A stretch of DNA of 64,000 nt from Bacteroidia bacterium (lineage in GTDB: Bacteria > Bacteroidota > Bacteroidia > Palsa-965). The DNA lies in NCBI GenBank assembly GCA_025454955.1, contig JALONL010000002.1, positions 62,001-126,000 of the forward strand, written 5' to 3'. The notes below the pieces were generated by a model. It was not told where the DNA came from. It ran no database searches and was given only the letters and a program-made list of their open reading frames with translations. Below, piece by piece: positions 9,011 to 18,375 of the stretch. Each line of letters begins with the position of its first letter. Within the stretch, counting starts at the first letter, position 1. A program made the position numbers and the translations under genes.

Positions 9011-10294
9011 TCAAATGTGGTGGTGCAGGCTTTCTTCGAGGAAAGGATGTCCTTTCTGGAGCAGCGGTGCCTGTGAAAGTGCACGGAATACCCAGAAGAT
9101 AAAGAAGCTCAGGAAGAACAGGAACATACCAATTTCCAGTCCGCCAATGTTCCAGTGCTCGCCTACCGTGCCGGGCATTACCAGCAGGAAGGTATCGGCC
9201 CAGTGGAAGAAGAAAATGAGCAGACCGGTGAAAAGCAGGAACGATTTATTGCGTTTCGAATCGCGCGACATGAGCACCAGCATGGGGAATGCAAAGTTTA
9301 CCACCATGGTAATCCAGAACAATCCGCGGTACTGCTCCCAGCGCTGTGCATAGTAAACCACTTCTTCACCAAGGTTGGAGTACCAGATGAGCATGAACTG
9401 CGAGAACCAGAGGTAAGTCCAGAGGAAACTCACGGCAAACATCCACTTGCCCAGGTCGTGTACGTGGCTGGGGTTTACAAACTCCAGTTGATCGCGCGAT
9501 TTGAGGTGAACCACCAGCATGTTGAATACGATGATGGCTCCAATCCACCAGCCCGCAAAGTTGTACCAGCCAAACAGGGTGCTGAACCAGTGTGTGTCTA
9601 TTGACATAATCACATCCCAGCTATACACCGAGGAAGTAAAGCCAAAGAATACCAGGAAGATGGCCGCATTGCGAATGTTGCGCTTCCAGTTCGAAATCAT
9701 GTCGTTGCCGCGCAGCAGGTCGCCCTGCATACTGTTTTTGCGGGTCCAGTACTGGTAATATATCCATCCGCCCATGAAAATGAGGAGACGGCCGTAGAAG
9801 AACAAACGGTTAAAGTAAGGCTCCTTGTGGTCGATAATGGGATCGTACTCCGGACTGGCTTTGTCGTAAAGATCGGCATCCATCCAGTGATAGAGGTGGT
9901 GCAGGTGCAAATCGCCGCAGGCAATTACAAGCAGCACAATGCCCATACCAATGGGAAGGAAGGTACCCACCGCGCTGAAAATGCGCAGGAACACCTGACT
10001 CCAGGCGGCCTGTGCAGCAAAGTGCAGGGCGTAAAAGAATACCGCCGCCAGACCAATGCCGCCAAAGAAGTAGCCGTTTACAAGCAGGTTGGCCCAGAAA
10101 CGCTGGCCCCAGCCGGCATGGTGGTCTTCGTGACCGGCAGCACCTTCATGTCCGGCTGCATGATCGCCGGCAAAGGTGTGCCAAAGATATCCGGCCAGAA
10201 TGAGGAGCAGGCCCAGACCCATCAGTATGATGAGGTTGCGGCGGCTCCTGGCCGAGAAGTTATACATGAGATTATTTTGATTCACGAGGCTCAT
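9011..10294 (-). CDS. actF: alternative complex III membrane subunit ActF
   Basis: ActF is one of the two large integral subunits of the quinol:electron-acceptor oxidoreductase called alternative complex III, which replaces bc1 in many Bacteroidota. The 427-residue protein has about ten predicted membrane segments (for example 23-42, 72-92, 104-126, 170-183, 210-230, 240-262). An early periplasmic loop is His-rich (HAAGHEGAAGHEDHH). The last part (about 330-415) is two or three further helices. The call rests on position (after actE, before ctaC) and on the typical length and helix pattern. It starts 21 bp after actE. Confidence 0.9.
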   Translation of the reverse strand: MSLVNQNNLMYNFSARSRRNLIILMGLGLLLILAGYLWHTFAGDHAAGHEGAAGHEDHHAGWGQRFWANLLVNGYFFGGIGLAAVFFYALHFAAQAAWSQVFLRIFSAVGTFLPIGMGIVLLVIACGDLHLHHLYHWMDADLYDKASPEYDPIIDHKEPYFNRLFFYGRLLIFMGGWIYYQYWTRKNSMQGDLLRGNDMISNWKRNIRNAAIFLVFFGFTSSVYSWDVIMSIDTHWFSTLFGWYNFAGWWIGAIIVFNMLVVHLKSRDQLEFVNPSHVHDLGKWMFAVSFLWTYLWFSQFMLIWYSNLGEEVVYYAQRWEQYRGLFWITMVVNFAFPMLVLMSRDSKRNKSFLLFTGLLIFFFHWADTFLLVMPGTVGEHWNIGGLEIGMFLFFLSFFIFWVFRALSQAPLLQKGHPFLEESLHHHI

Positions 10295-10315
10295 AGTGTA
10301 TGCAATAGCGGTGAA

Positions 10316-11008
10316 TTACTTCGAGGGTGTGGCTTTGGCAGCGCCCGCAACGGGTGCAGCTTTGGTTGAATCGGCAGCAGGTGCGGGAGAATTGTTGTAT
10401 TCTTCCACCGACTTGCCTTCGCGGCCCAGCAGTTGTACATATTGGGCAACCTGCATGCGCTCCTGCGGATTAAGCTGCGAGGCATGAGAACCCATTACGC
10501 CTTTGCCGTAGGTAACCACATGGTAAATATGGCCTTCGCTCAGGTTGTTTTCCTTCATGCGGGCAATATAGCTGGGCGGCATGTTCGGGTACTTCTCGCT
10601 TACTACGATTGGGCCGTTTCCATCGCCTTTCTTGCCGTGACAAACCATGCAGTAGCGGTTGTAAAGCTCTTCACCCGCTTTTTCGTTGGCTTCGCTGCGT
10701 TGCATGCCCAAGCTTTTGTATGTCCAGAAAGCTTTGGCAAGGCTGTCGCCCTCGGCCGTGTTGGCGTAGGGAAACACCGTGAAACCACGCGGAATAGAGC
10801 CGGCTGCGGGCAAACGGTTGGAAAGGCTATCGCCGGTAACCGTGTTAATGTACATTCCGTTTGTTTCTGGACCCGGTGAGCGGTACATATCCGGCATAAA
10901 TTCAAAGCCGGGGCTGTCCGGATTGCTCTTTACGCAGGCGCTCAGCAGTGCGGCGGCAGCCAGAGCTATTGCGCCGAATGTGAACAGGGTATTGGTTGTT
11001 TTTTTCAT
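10316..11008 (-). CDS. actE: alternative complex III monohaem cytochrome c lipoprotein ActE
   Basis: ActE is the periplasmic, lipid-anchored cytochrome c of the complex. The 230-residue protein has a lipobox (LLSAC, Cys25) and one haem-binding CMVCH (120-124), with a candidate distal Met in GVMGSH. The domain is a class I cytochrome c. The last 35 residues are Ala/Pro-rich (SPAPAADSTKAAPVAG) and look flexible, which might help reach a partner. It lies between actD (23 bp) and actF (21 bp). Confidence 0.94.
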   Translation of the reverse strand: MKKTTNTLFTFGAIALAAAALLSACVKSNPDSPGFEFMPDMYRSPGPETNGMYINTVTGDSLSNRLPAAGSIPRGFTVFPYANTAEGDSLAKAFWTYKSLGMQRSEANEKAGEELYNRYCMVCHGKKGDGNGPIVVSEKYPNMPPSYIARMKENNLSEGHIYHVVTYGKGVMGSHASQLNPQERMQVAQYVQLLGREGKSVEEYNNSPAPAADSTKAAPVAGAAKATPSK

Positions 11009-11031
11009 TACTCGTTGCGTATCGCAGTGGT

Positions 11032-11556
11032 TCAGATCACGTTCACTTCTTCGGCACCGCTGGCGCGCATCATAGATACGATTTCAGCAGCCTTTTCTTC
11101 TTTGGCCTCAATCACCATCATAAACTTATCGTCGGTGGTGCGGGGATCAGGATTCTTTTCATGAACTCCGGGAAGCGTCCAGTTGCGCAGCAGGTAAGTG
11201 AGCGCCATACCGTGGCCGGCACAGAATACCGTTAACTCGAAGGTTACCGGAATAAACGCGGGCCAGTTCATGTAGTAATAGAAACTCGGCTTGCCGCCAA
11301 TGTCGGTTGGCCAGTCGCTTACCATCATGTACCAGGTCATCAGAATGGCCAGTGATGTGCCGGTGATGCCGTAAATGAATGCACAAATGGCCAGACGTGT
11401 ACGGGGAAGACCGATTACCGGATCAAGCCCGTGAATGGGAAACGGTGAAAAAACTTCTTTCACCTTGATATGTGCATCGCGCATCTGCTTGGCGCCGTTC
11501 ATGAGGAGTTCCTCATCGCCCCAGATACCCTGAATTGTTTTATAATTCGCTGCCAT
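11032..11556 (-). CDS. actD: alternative complex III subunit ActD (DUF3341)
   Basis: ActD is a small membrane subunit of the complex, of the DUF3341 family. This copy is 174 residues, with an N-terminal cytoplasmic domain (IQGIWGDEELLMNGAKQM, DAHIKVKEVFSPFPIHG), two membrane helices (about residues 55-76 and 92-115) and a short C-terminal tail. The order C-D-E and the short gaps (30 bp to actC, 23 bp to actE) match the canonical act operon. Confidence 0.93.
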   Translation of the reverse strand: MAANYKTIQGIWGDEELLMNGAKQMRDAHIKVKEVFSPFPIHGLDPVIGLPRTRLAICAFIYGITGTSLAILMTWYMMVSDWPTDIGGKPSFYYYMNWPAFIPVTFELTVFCAGHGMALTYLLRNWTLPGVHEKNPDPRTTDDKFMMVIEAKEEKAAEIVSMMRASGAEEVNVI

Positions 11557-11586
11557 ATAATTATGTGTTCGGCGTATGAATACAGT

Positions 11587-12999
11587 TTAGTGAGCGGCTT
11601 CGGCGGCAATTTCGGCAGCCTCGCGTTTCTTCTTATGCTCTTCGCTCGATGATTTTACAATCATTTTCAACTCGCTGAGCGCAATTACCGGGAAGGCACG
11701 GGCAAACAGCAGGAAAACCGAGAAGAAAAGTCCGATGGTACCGATGAAAATGCCCATCTCCACCCAGGTGGGGTGATACATGGTCCAGTTCGCCGGCTGG
11801 TAATCGCGGTGAAGCGAGGTTACGATAATTACGAAACGCTCGAACCACATACCGATGTTTACCACAATGGAAAGAATGAAGGTGGCGGTAAGGTTGGTGC
11901 GGATTTTACGGAACCAGAACAACTGCGGGCTGATTACGTTGCAGGTCATCATGCCCCAGTAGCTCCACCAGTACGGACCGGTAGCGCGGTTCATGAAAGC
12001 ATAACCTTCATATTCCACACCAGAATACCAGGAGATGAAAAGCTCGGAGAGATAAGCCACACCTACCATCGAACCGGTAAGGGTAATGATGATGTTCATC
12101 ATTTCCATGTGCTGGATGGTAATGTAATGTTCCAGGTTAAGCACTTTGCGCATAATGAGCAGCAGCGTGGCCACCATGGCAAAACCAGAGAAAATGGCAC
12201 CGGCTACGAAATAAGGCGGGAAAATGGTGGTGTGCCAGCCGGGAAGTACCGAGGTGGCAAAGTCCATGGATACGATTGAGTGAACCGAGAATACCAGCGG
12301 TGTGGAAAGACCGGCCAGTACCAGCGAAACTTCTTCGAAACGCGACCACTGACGGGCTCCGCCGCTCCAGCCAAAGCTGAGCAGACGATAAATCTTGGCC
12401 ATTTTCAGGTTGCCTTTCAGCTTGAAACGGTCGCGGATGGCACCAAAGTCGGGAATAAGACCAATGTACCAGAATACGAGCGAAATGGTGAAGTAAGTTG
12501 ATACGGCGAAAACGTCCCAGGTAAGCGGCGAGTTGAAGTTTACCCAGAGTGAGCCAAACTGGTTGGCGTGGGGAAACAGCCAGTAATCGAGCCAGGGACG
12601 GCCGGTGTGCATGGTCACGAATACGGCGGCGCACAATACCGCGAAGATGGTCATAGCCTCGGCCGAACGGTTAATGGCCATACGCCATTTCTGACGGAAC
12701 AGCAGCAGTACGGCAGAGATAAGCGTACCGGCGTGACCGATACCGATCCACCAAACGAAGTTGGTAATGTCCCACGCCCAGCCAACGGTGCGGTTTGCGC
12801 CCCACTGGCCGATACCGGTTCCAATGGTGTAGGCCAGACAGCCAAAACCCCAAAGGAAAGTGGCTACGGCAATGGTAAATACGAGGTACCAGAGCTTGTT
12901 GGCCTTACCCTCAATCGGTCGGGCAATGTCGGCGGTGATGTCGCTGTAACTCTTGTTGCCAAGAATGAGCGGGTCCCTGTATCGTGATTCGTGTTGCAT
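11587..12999 (-). CDS. actC: alternative complex III quinol-binding membrane subunit ActC (NrfD-like)
   Basis: ActC belongs to the NrfD/PsrC family of integral quinol-binding subunits. It is 470 residues with about ten membrane helices, and it docks against the iron-sulfur part of ActB. Typical ActC phrases are GWAWDITNFVWWIGIGHAGT, NRSAEAMTIFAVLCA, HTGRPWLDYW and SFGWSGGARQW. The cytoplasmic tail is charged (SSSEEHKKKREAAEIAAEAAH). It lies 51 bp after actB and 30 bp before actD. Confidence 0.95.
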   Translation of the reverse strand: MQHESRYRDPLILGNKSYSDITADIARPIEGKANKLWYLVFTIAVATFLWGFGCLAYTIGTGIGQWGANRTVGWAWDITNFVWWIGIGHAGTLISAVLLLFRQKWRMAINRSAEAMTIFAVLCAAVFVTMHTGRPWLDYWLFPHANQFGSLWVNFNSPLTWDVFAVSTYFTISLVFWYIGLIPDFGAIRDRFKLKGNLKMAKIYRLLSFGWSGGARQWSRFEEVSLVLAGLSTPLVFSVHSIVSMDFATSVLPGWHTTIFPPYFVAGAIFSGFAMVATLLLIMRKVLNLEHYITIQHMEMMNIIITLTGSMVGVAYLSELFISWYSGVEYEGYAFMNRATGPYWWSYWGMMTCNVISPQLFWFRKIRTNLTATFILSIVVNIGMWFERFVIIVTSLHRDYQPANWTMYHPTWVEMGIFIGTIGLFFSVFLLFARAFPVIALSELKMIVKSSSEEHKKKREAAEIAAEAAH

Positions 13000-13050
13000 A
13001 GTGTCGTTTAACTGAGCGTATGCTGGTTCTTATTCTTCTTTCCGTTCGGT

Positions 13051-16000
13051 TTATACGTGTGCGCTGGAGTCGTCGCGGTTCCACACTTTGGTCATGTAGA
13101 ATACAGACGGGCGTGTGCCTACCACTTCGAGCAGTTCGAACTTGCGTCCGTCTTTCTCCATCTGGGCCACGGCGCTGTTCTCGTCGTTGAGGTCGCCAAA
13201 CCAGATGGCCTGTGTGGGGCACGACTGCGAGCAGGCGGTTTTGATGCTTCCGTCGGCCGGACGAACACCGGCTTTCTTGGCTTCGAGTTTGCCGCCCTGA
13301 ATGCGCTGCACGCACATAGAGCATTTTTCCATTACACCGCGTGCGCGAACGGTTACATCGGGGTTCAGCACCATGCGTCCTACTTCATCCTGCGAGGGGT
13401 TGAAGTCTTTGAAGCGGTGATAATCCACGTAGTTAAACCAGTTGAAGCGACGTACTTTGTACGGGCAGTTGTTGGCGCAGTAGCGGGTTCCCACGCAACG
13501 GTTGTAGGTCATCTGGTTGAGACCTTCGCTGCTGTGGTTGGTGGCAATAACCGGGCACACGGTTTCGCAGGGTGCGTGGTTGCAGTGCTGGCACATTACC
13601 GGCTGGAATACCACTTTCGGATTGTCGAAAGTGGGGTTTTCCATGTTGCGGTAAAGCTCTTTGGTGCCCATTTCGCCTTTTTCCTCTTCCACCTCTTTCA
13701 CCGTTTCGCTGCTGAAATAGCGGTCGATACGGAGCCAGTGCATTTCGCGGCTGCGGCGGATTTCGTCGGGACCCACAACCGGAACGTTGTTCTCAGCAGT
13801 GCAGCTCACCACGCAGGCTCCGCAACCAATGCACGAGTTCAGGTCGATGGCCAGTGCCCACTTGTGGTTGGGGCGCTCGAAATCGTTCCAGAGGTTCACT
13901 TCTTCCACATTGGTTTTGCCTTTGTAGGTTTCGAGCATAATCGGCTCGTTGCCGGCACGCTCGTCTTTTACGTAGGCTGCAAGTGTGGTTTCGTGAATAA
14001 TATCTTCGTTACGGCCCATGAGCGTGTGGTGCGTCTGGGTGGCCGCAATTTTATGCGTCTTGTCGGTCTTGGTAATCTTGGCGTCGTAAGCCTCGTAGTT
14101 CATGGTGCCCGATGCAGCCAGCGCCACAGCGGGGTAAATGTTTGCACCCCGTCCTTCGGCAGCCTTACCGGCACCTTTGCGGCCATAACCCAGGGCAATA
14201 CCAATGGTACCGCGCTTCTGACCGGGCTGTGCCCACACCGGAAGCTCTACAGTTACGCCGTTTACTGCCACCTGGGCCACACTCAGCTCGTCTTCCATCT
14301 GGTCGAAACGAACCATCAGGTTTTTGTCGCTGCCTTCCACCATGCCAAAGAAGTTGCCTTCTTTCACATCCAGCGGGTGCATGGTGATGTAGTTGTCCCA
14401 GGTAATTTTCGAAATCGGATCGGGCATTTCCTGCAACCAGGGGTTACCGGCCTGATTACCATTACCGATTGATGTTTTCTGATAGAATACCACTTCCATG
14501 GCACCGCCCTTGCGTGAAGCAAGCTGCGACTTCGCCTCATCGAGCGAAATGGTGCCGCCGGTGAAGGCTATAAAGTCGTTCAGGTTCATTCCCGACTTTA
14601 ACATCTTCGAGAGCGGATTTGTGGCGGTAGTATCGGCCACCGGAGGAGCCTGAGAAATTTCCTCAGCCACCACAAGCTGCGGGCGAAGCTGGGCCACGCC
14701 GTCATGCACCGAATTGTTCCAGAACTGGGCAAAATCGCCGAAAGCGGTTTGCATTCCGAAGAAGTTGCTTCTCCAGTAGTTCTGAAGGTAGTTGTAGTAT
14801 GAAGTTTTGTTGCCGGCCCAGAGCAGCAGGGTTTCCTGTGCGTGGCGGGTTTTGAAGAGCGGGTTGATAGCCGGCTGCTGCAGGCTGAAATGGCCGCGGC
14901 GCGGGTTGTGGTCGTTCCAGGCTTCGAGGTAGTGGTGATCGGGGCAAACCCAGTCGCACAGGGCGGCTGTTTCGTCCATGATGCCTGCAAACGAGATTTT
15001 AAGCGAAGCCTTGGCCAGCGCCTTATCGAAACCGAGGGCAGCGGGAGCGGTGTACACCGGGTTGCTGTTCCAGAAGATAACGGTATCCACTTTGCCGCCG
15101 TTGAGGTCTTCAACCAGCGTTTTCAGTGCGTTATCATCGCCCTGGTGGGTGTAATCGGGCGTGGCGGTATCAATGGTAGTGCCGTAAGCACCTATTTTTT
15201 TGTTGATTTCGTTTACTACCAGTTGCAGGGCGGCATCGTTTGAGCCTGCTACCACAAGTGCCTTGCCTTTGGCGGCTTCGAGGGCAGCAACCACTTTCTT
15301 CACGCCATCGGCAGCTACTTTGCCGGCGGTGCCGTTGAGAATGTCGAGTGCCACCTGGGCCATTTCGGAGGGTTTCACGGGGAAACGCTCGTCGGCATTG
15401 GAACCGGTGAGTGAAAGGATGGTTTCAAACTGGTAGTGCTTGGACATGGTCTTCTTGTCCTTGCCTACCTTGCGGGTAGTGGCATACTGGCGGGCGTGTT
15501 CGAGGGGCGAAATCCAGTTGGCGAGGAAGTCGGCACCAAGGCTTACAATTACTTCGGCCTTGTCGAAACGGTAGGTAGGAATCATGGCCATACCAAAGCT
15601 GCTCCGGTTGGCCTTGAGCATACCCGAATACGACACCGCATCATAGCTGACATGGCGTGTGTTGGGGTATTTGGCGGCAAACTCGGCAATAACGGCCTTG
15701 GTGGTGGGGCTGATAATGGTGGAAGATACAATGGCAATGCCTTTGGAGGCCGCCAGTTTGGCGCCAATTACCTTATCGGCATCTTCCCATTTGGCTGATT
15801 GTCCGCCTTTGGTGGTAACACCTTTTAAACGGTTTGAATCGTAAAGCGAGAGCACCGAAGCATGTACACGGGCGTTTACGGCGCCCATGGTTACTTTGGA
15901 AAGCTCGTTTCCTTCAATCTTAATGGGGCGGCCTTCGCGGGTTTTTACCAGCACCTCGGCATAGTCGTGCCCGTCGAAGAAAGCCGTGGCGTACCAGTTG

Positions 16001-16275
16001 GCCACGCCGGGGGTAATTTCCTCGGGGCGGTTTACATAAGGTACAGCTTTGGTAACCGGAGCTTCGCAGGCAGCCAGGGTAGCAGCTACAGTGCTGAATC
16101 CGAGGAATTTGAGGAAGTCGCGGCGGCTGGTGGATGATTGTTCGAGTGTGGCTTTGTCGCCCATGAACTGCTCAACCGGAATGTACTCGGCAAATTCGTG
16201 CTGGTGCTTCTCGGTAACGGTATTGTCACCGCTAAGCTGTGAAAGACCTTTCCAGTATGTTTTCTCGTTCGCCAT
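13051..16275 (-). CDS. actB: alternative complex III iron-sulfur subunit ActB (TAT-exported)
   Basis: ActB is the large peripheral subunit, 1074 residues. It begins with a delayed twin-arginine signal (S-RRDFLKFLGF at 51-60, then a short hydrophobic run). A molybdopterin-oxidoreductase-like domain follows (about 60-760); in this family it normally holds no cofactor. The last 230 residues form a ferredoxin-like domain with four cysteine clusters: CIGCGACVVSC, CQHCNHAPCETVC, CVGTRYCANNC and CSMCVQ with CSQSC downstream. This fused layout (ActB1 plus ActB2) is the normal one for Bacteroidota. It lies 58 bp after actA and 51 bp before actC. Confidence 0.96.
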   Translation of the reverse strand: MANEKTYWKGLSQLSGDNTVTEKHQHEFAEYIPVEQFMGDKATLEQSSTSRRDFLKFLGFSTVAATLAACEAPVTKAVPYVNRPEEITPGVANWYATAFFDGHDYAEVLVKTREGRPIKIEGNELSKVTMGAVNARVHASVLSLYDSNRLKGVTTKGGQSAKWEDADKVIGAKLAASKGIAIVSSTIISPTTKAVIAEFAAKYPNTRHVSYDAVSYSGMLKANRSSFGMAMIPTYRFDKAEVIVSLGADFLANWISPLEHARQYATTRKVGKDKKTMSKHYQFETILSLTGSNADERFPVKPSEMAQVALDILNGTAGKVAADGVKKVVAALEAAKGKALVVAGSNDAALQLVVNEINKKIGAYGTTIDTATPDYTHQGDDNALKTLVEDLNGGKVDTVIFWNSNPVYTAPAALGFDKALAKASLKISFAGIMDETAALCDWVCPDHHYLEAWNDHNPRRGHFSLQQPAINPLFKTRHAQETLLLWAGNKTSYYNYLQNYWRSNFFGMQTAFGDFAQFWNNSVHDGVAQLRPQLVVAEEISQAPPVADTTATNPLSKMLKSGMNLNDFIAFTGGTISLDEAKSQLASRKGGAMEVVFYQKTSIGNGNQAGNPWLQEMPDPISKITWDNYITMHPLDVKEGNFFGMVEGSDKNLMVRFDQMEDELSVAQVAVNGVTVELPVWAQPGQKRGTIGIALGYGRKGAGKAAEGRGANIYPAVALAASGTMNYEAYDAKITKTDKTHKIAATQTHHTLMGRNEDIIHETTLAAYVKDERAGNEPIMLETYKGKTNVEEVNLWNDFERPNHKWALAIDLNSCIGCGACVVSCTAENNVPVVGPDEIRRSREMHWLRIDRYFSSETVKEVEEEKGEMGTKELYRNMENPTFDNPKVVFQPVMCQHCNHAPCETVCPVIATNHSSEGLNQMTYNRCVGTRYCANNCPYKVRRFNWFNYVDYHRFKDFNPSQDEVGRMVLNPDVTVRARGVMEKCSMCVQRIQGGKLEAKKAGVRPADGSIKTACSQSCPTQAIWFGDLNDENSAVAQMEKDGRKFELLEVVGTRPSVFYMTKVWNRDDSSAHV

Positions 16276-16333
16276 GTTGGGTACGCGATCTGATTATATC
16301 GTTAGGAAACGCTTGCTTGTTTAGGTTCGAAGA

Positions 16334-17620
16334 TTAGTAGTGACAGCGTGCACACTCAATACCGCCCATCTGGGCCACAGTGAAGCTTTTCTGTCCTTTA
16401 TACTTCTCTTTCATTTTCTCGTGGAGCTGGGTGTAGTATCCGTTGCCTTCCATAGCCACATTGGTTTTGCGGTGGCAGTCGATACACCATCCCATGGTAA
16501 GCGGACGCTGCTGCTCGGCTACGGTCATTTCCTTCACGTTGCCGTGGCAGGTTTCGCATTCTACCTTACCTACTTTAACGTGCTGCTGGTGACTAAAGAA
16601 TACGTGGTCGGGCAGTACGTGTACTTTGTTCCATTTTACGGGCATCTCTTTGGTGCGGTCGTAAGTCTGGGTGTTGGGATCGTAGCCTGCAGCCGCATAA
16701 ATCTTGGCAATTTCCTCTTTCGAACCGGGGTTGGCGGTTTCGCCAATGGCCTTGTGGCAGTTCATGCAAATGTTTACCGAGGGAATGCTGGCATTCTTCG
16801 ACTTCTCTACCGTGCTGTGGCAGTATTTGCAATCGATACCGTTTTGACCGGCGTGTATTTTGTGCGAGAAGTTAATGGGCTGCGAGGGCTTATAGCCTAC
16901 CCACTTGTCTTTCTTCACCTCAGTGGCATAAATGCCCACACCCTGCAAACCGTACCAGCCTTTTACAATGAGCACACCGAAAATGAACAGACCGATAAGC
17001 GCCACCTTGCGCTTGTTGTTCATCATCCAGTGGCGAACCGCATCAAGGAAAGGCATCGACTCTTCCTGAGGCTGACCTTCTTTCTCGTTTACGGCATTGC
17101 GCAGGTTGATTTTGGTGTAGCGCAGAATGGCAATGAGGCAGATAAGCAGTACGAGTATGATAATCACCATGAAGCTGGTGTTGCCCGATGCTTTTTCCTC
17201 TGTTTTTGTTCCGGCTCCTCCGTCAGTAGCTGTTACCGGAGCAGGTGTTTTCTCACCTTCGTGCGCATAATTGAGAATCAGATCGATCTGCTCGTTGGTA
17301 AGCTGCGGGAAAGCCGTCATGGCCGCATTGTTGTACTCTGCCTTGATTTTGGCAGCATACGCATCGCCAGAAGCGGTGAGAGCGGCTGAGTTTTTTACCC
17401 ATTTGTACTTCCAGTCGCCACCGGGAATGCGGTCGAGCACCCCTTTAAGACCGGGGCCGGTACCTTTTTTCTCGGAAGCTGCGTGACAAGAAGAGCAGTT
17501 AGCTTTGAAAAGCGCTTTTCCATCCTGTGCGTGTACAGACGCACTGAAGAAGAGGGAGAGAATCAGCGAAAAAGCAAGCGCGATGCCTGTGCGGCGTGCA
17601 TGTTGCCGGGAGCTGTTCAT
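16334..17620 (-). CDS. actA: alternative complex III multihaem cytochrome c ActA (with extra N-terminal haem domain)
   Basis: ActA is the multihaem cytochrome of the complex. Six CxxCH motifs are visible: CSSCH (42-46) in an N-terminal class I cytochrome domain, then two membrane segments (about 148-168 and 200-222), then five more, CKYCH, CMNCH, CETCH, CIDCH and CARCH, the last ending the protein. The five form the usual pentahaem part; the first is an additional fused domain. The ATG at 17620 gives a classic signal peptide (MNSSRQHARRTGIALAF); the ATG at 17644 adds eight residues and cannot be excluded. It is the first gene of the operon. Confidence 0.94.
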   Translation of the reverse strand: MNSSRQHARRTGIALAFSLILSLFFSASVHAQDGKALFKANCSSCHAASEKKGTGPGLKGVLDRIPGGDWKYKWVKNSAALTASGDAYAAKIKAEYNNAAMTAFPQLTNEQIDLILNYAHEGEKTPAPVTATDGGAGTKTEEKASGNTSFMVIIILVLLICLIAILRYTKINLRNAVNEKEGQPQEESMPFLDAVRHWMMNNKRKVALIGLFIFGVLIVKGWYGLQGVGIYATEVKKDKWVGYKPSQPINFSHKIHAGQNGIDCKYCHSTVEKSKNASIPSVNICMNCHKAIGETANPGSKEEIAKIYAAAGYDPNTQTYDRTKEMPVKWNKVHVLPDHVFFSHQQHVKVGKVECETCHGNVKEMTVAEQQRPLTMGWCIDCHRKTNVAMEGNGYYTQLHEKMKEKYKGQKSFTVAQMGGIECARCHY

Positions 17621-17678
17621 ATAAGAATAGTTGACAGTTGGCATTTATATCCGGATTGCCCTACACTTTAAGGCGTGG

Positions 17679-17686
17679 CAAATTTA
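17679..17686 (-). promoter_or_regulatory. candidate -7 element (TAAATTTG) of the act-cta operon
   Basis: The minus strand carries TAAATTTG, a full match to TAnnTTTG, 34 bp upstream of the first possible actA start codon (17644). No -33 TTG lies within 17-23 bp, although one occurs 27 bp upstream. It is the best candidate for the promoter of the 11.6-kb operon. Confidence 0.5.
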
Positions 17687-17888
17687 AGGGAAACACACTT
17701 CGGCGATCCGTTGCAAATCGAAAAAAAATGACAGTCGGGTAATTTATAACGATTCTAAATAAGTGTTAAAATCAGATGAAAACGGCAGTCCTTCATTTAC
17801 AGTATTTTGGTCTTTTCGCAACCCGAAAATAACGGCACAAACCTTGCACTTGTCGAAAAAAAAGAACTCAACTTTAATCAGGCTTTCA

Positions 17889-17896
17889 TAATTTTG
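17889..17896 (+). promoter_or_regulatory. candidate -7 element (TAATTTTG), almost leaderless
   Basis: TAATTTTG fits TAnnTTTG and ends only six bases before the ATG of the SPOR gene at 17903. If used, the transcript would start at or next to the start codon. No -33 element was found at the usual spacing. Confidence 0.4.
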
Positions 17897-17902
17897 CATC
17901 AG

Positions 17903-18313
17903 ATGATTCGCTTCTCCCTCCTTTTTCTGCTTTTGCTTGGTTCGTTCGTTCTGCGTGCACAAACTTCTCCCGCAACCGACAGTCTCCAGCGCGACGTAAA
18001 CGCCGACCCGCGCCTTAAAACCGCCGTAAGCAAACACGCCGAAGTAAATGCCAACAGCAAAATGAAAGGCTGGAGAGTGCAAATCCATTACAGCGCAGAT
18101 CAGGACAAAGCCAAATCCATAAAATCGAAGTTCCTGGGCAAATACGCCTCCGAAGCCCACGCATACATTACGTATGACGCTCCCAACTTTAAAGTGCGCG
18201 TGGGCGACTTCCGCACACAACTCGAAGCCTACCGCTTTCTGAAAAAAATAAAAGCCGAATATCCCGAGGCGTTTATTGTAGAATGCGAAATCGAAAAGCC
18301 GCCCGTGCGCTAA
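17903..18313 (+). CDS. SPOR domain-containing exported protein
   Basis: This 136-residue protein starts at the ATG at 17903, which opens a signal peptide (MIRFSLLFLLLLGSFVLRAQ); the frame also extends upstream to 17807 without a better start. Residues 58-133 form a SPOR-like domain (GWRVQIHYSADQDKAKSI, VRVGDFRTQLEAYRFLKKI). SPOR domains bind glycan strands of peptidoglycan that lack stem peptides, often at division sites. The protein is probably periplasmic, or perhaps attached to the outer membrane by an unseen partner. It is divergent from the act operon and 62 bp before the thioredoxin-like gene. Confidence 0.85.
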   Translation: MIRFSLLFLLLLGSFVLRAQTSPATDSLQRDVNADPRLKTAVSKHAEVNANSKMKGWRVQIHYSADQDKAKSIKSKFLGKYASEAHAYITYDAPNFKVRVGDFRTQLEAYRFLKKIKAEYPEAFIVECEIEKPPVR

Positions 18314-18375
18314 AACCGCCACGGCAGGGTTTGCGTTTATTGTATCCTGCTGCATAAGCCAGCTCAGCCATAGTT

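Noticed and set aside
13057..14472. Long plus-strand frame (471 codons) opposite actB
   Set aside because: It is a shadow of the actB coding frame; actB has complete Fe-S and twin-arginine motifs, while the plus frame has none.
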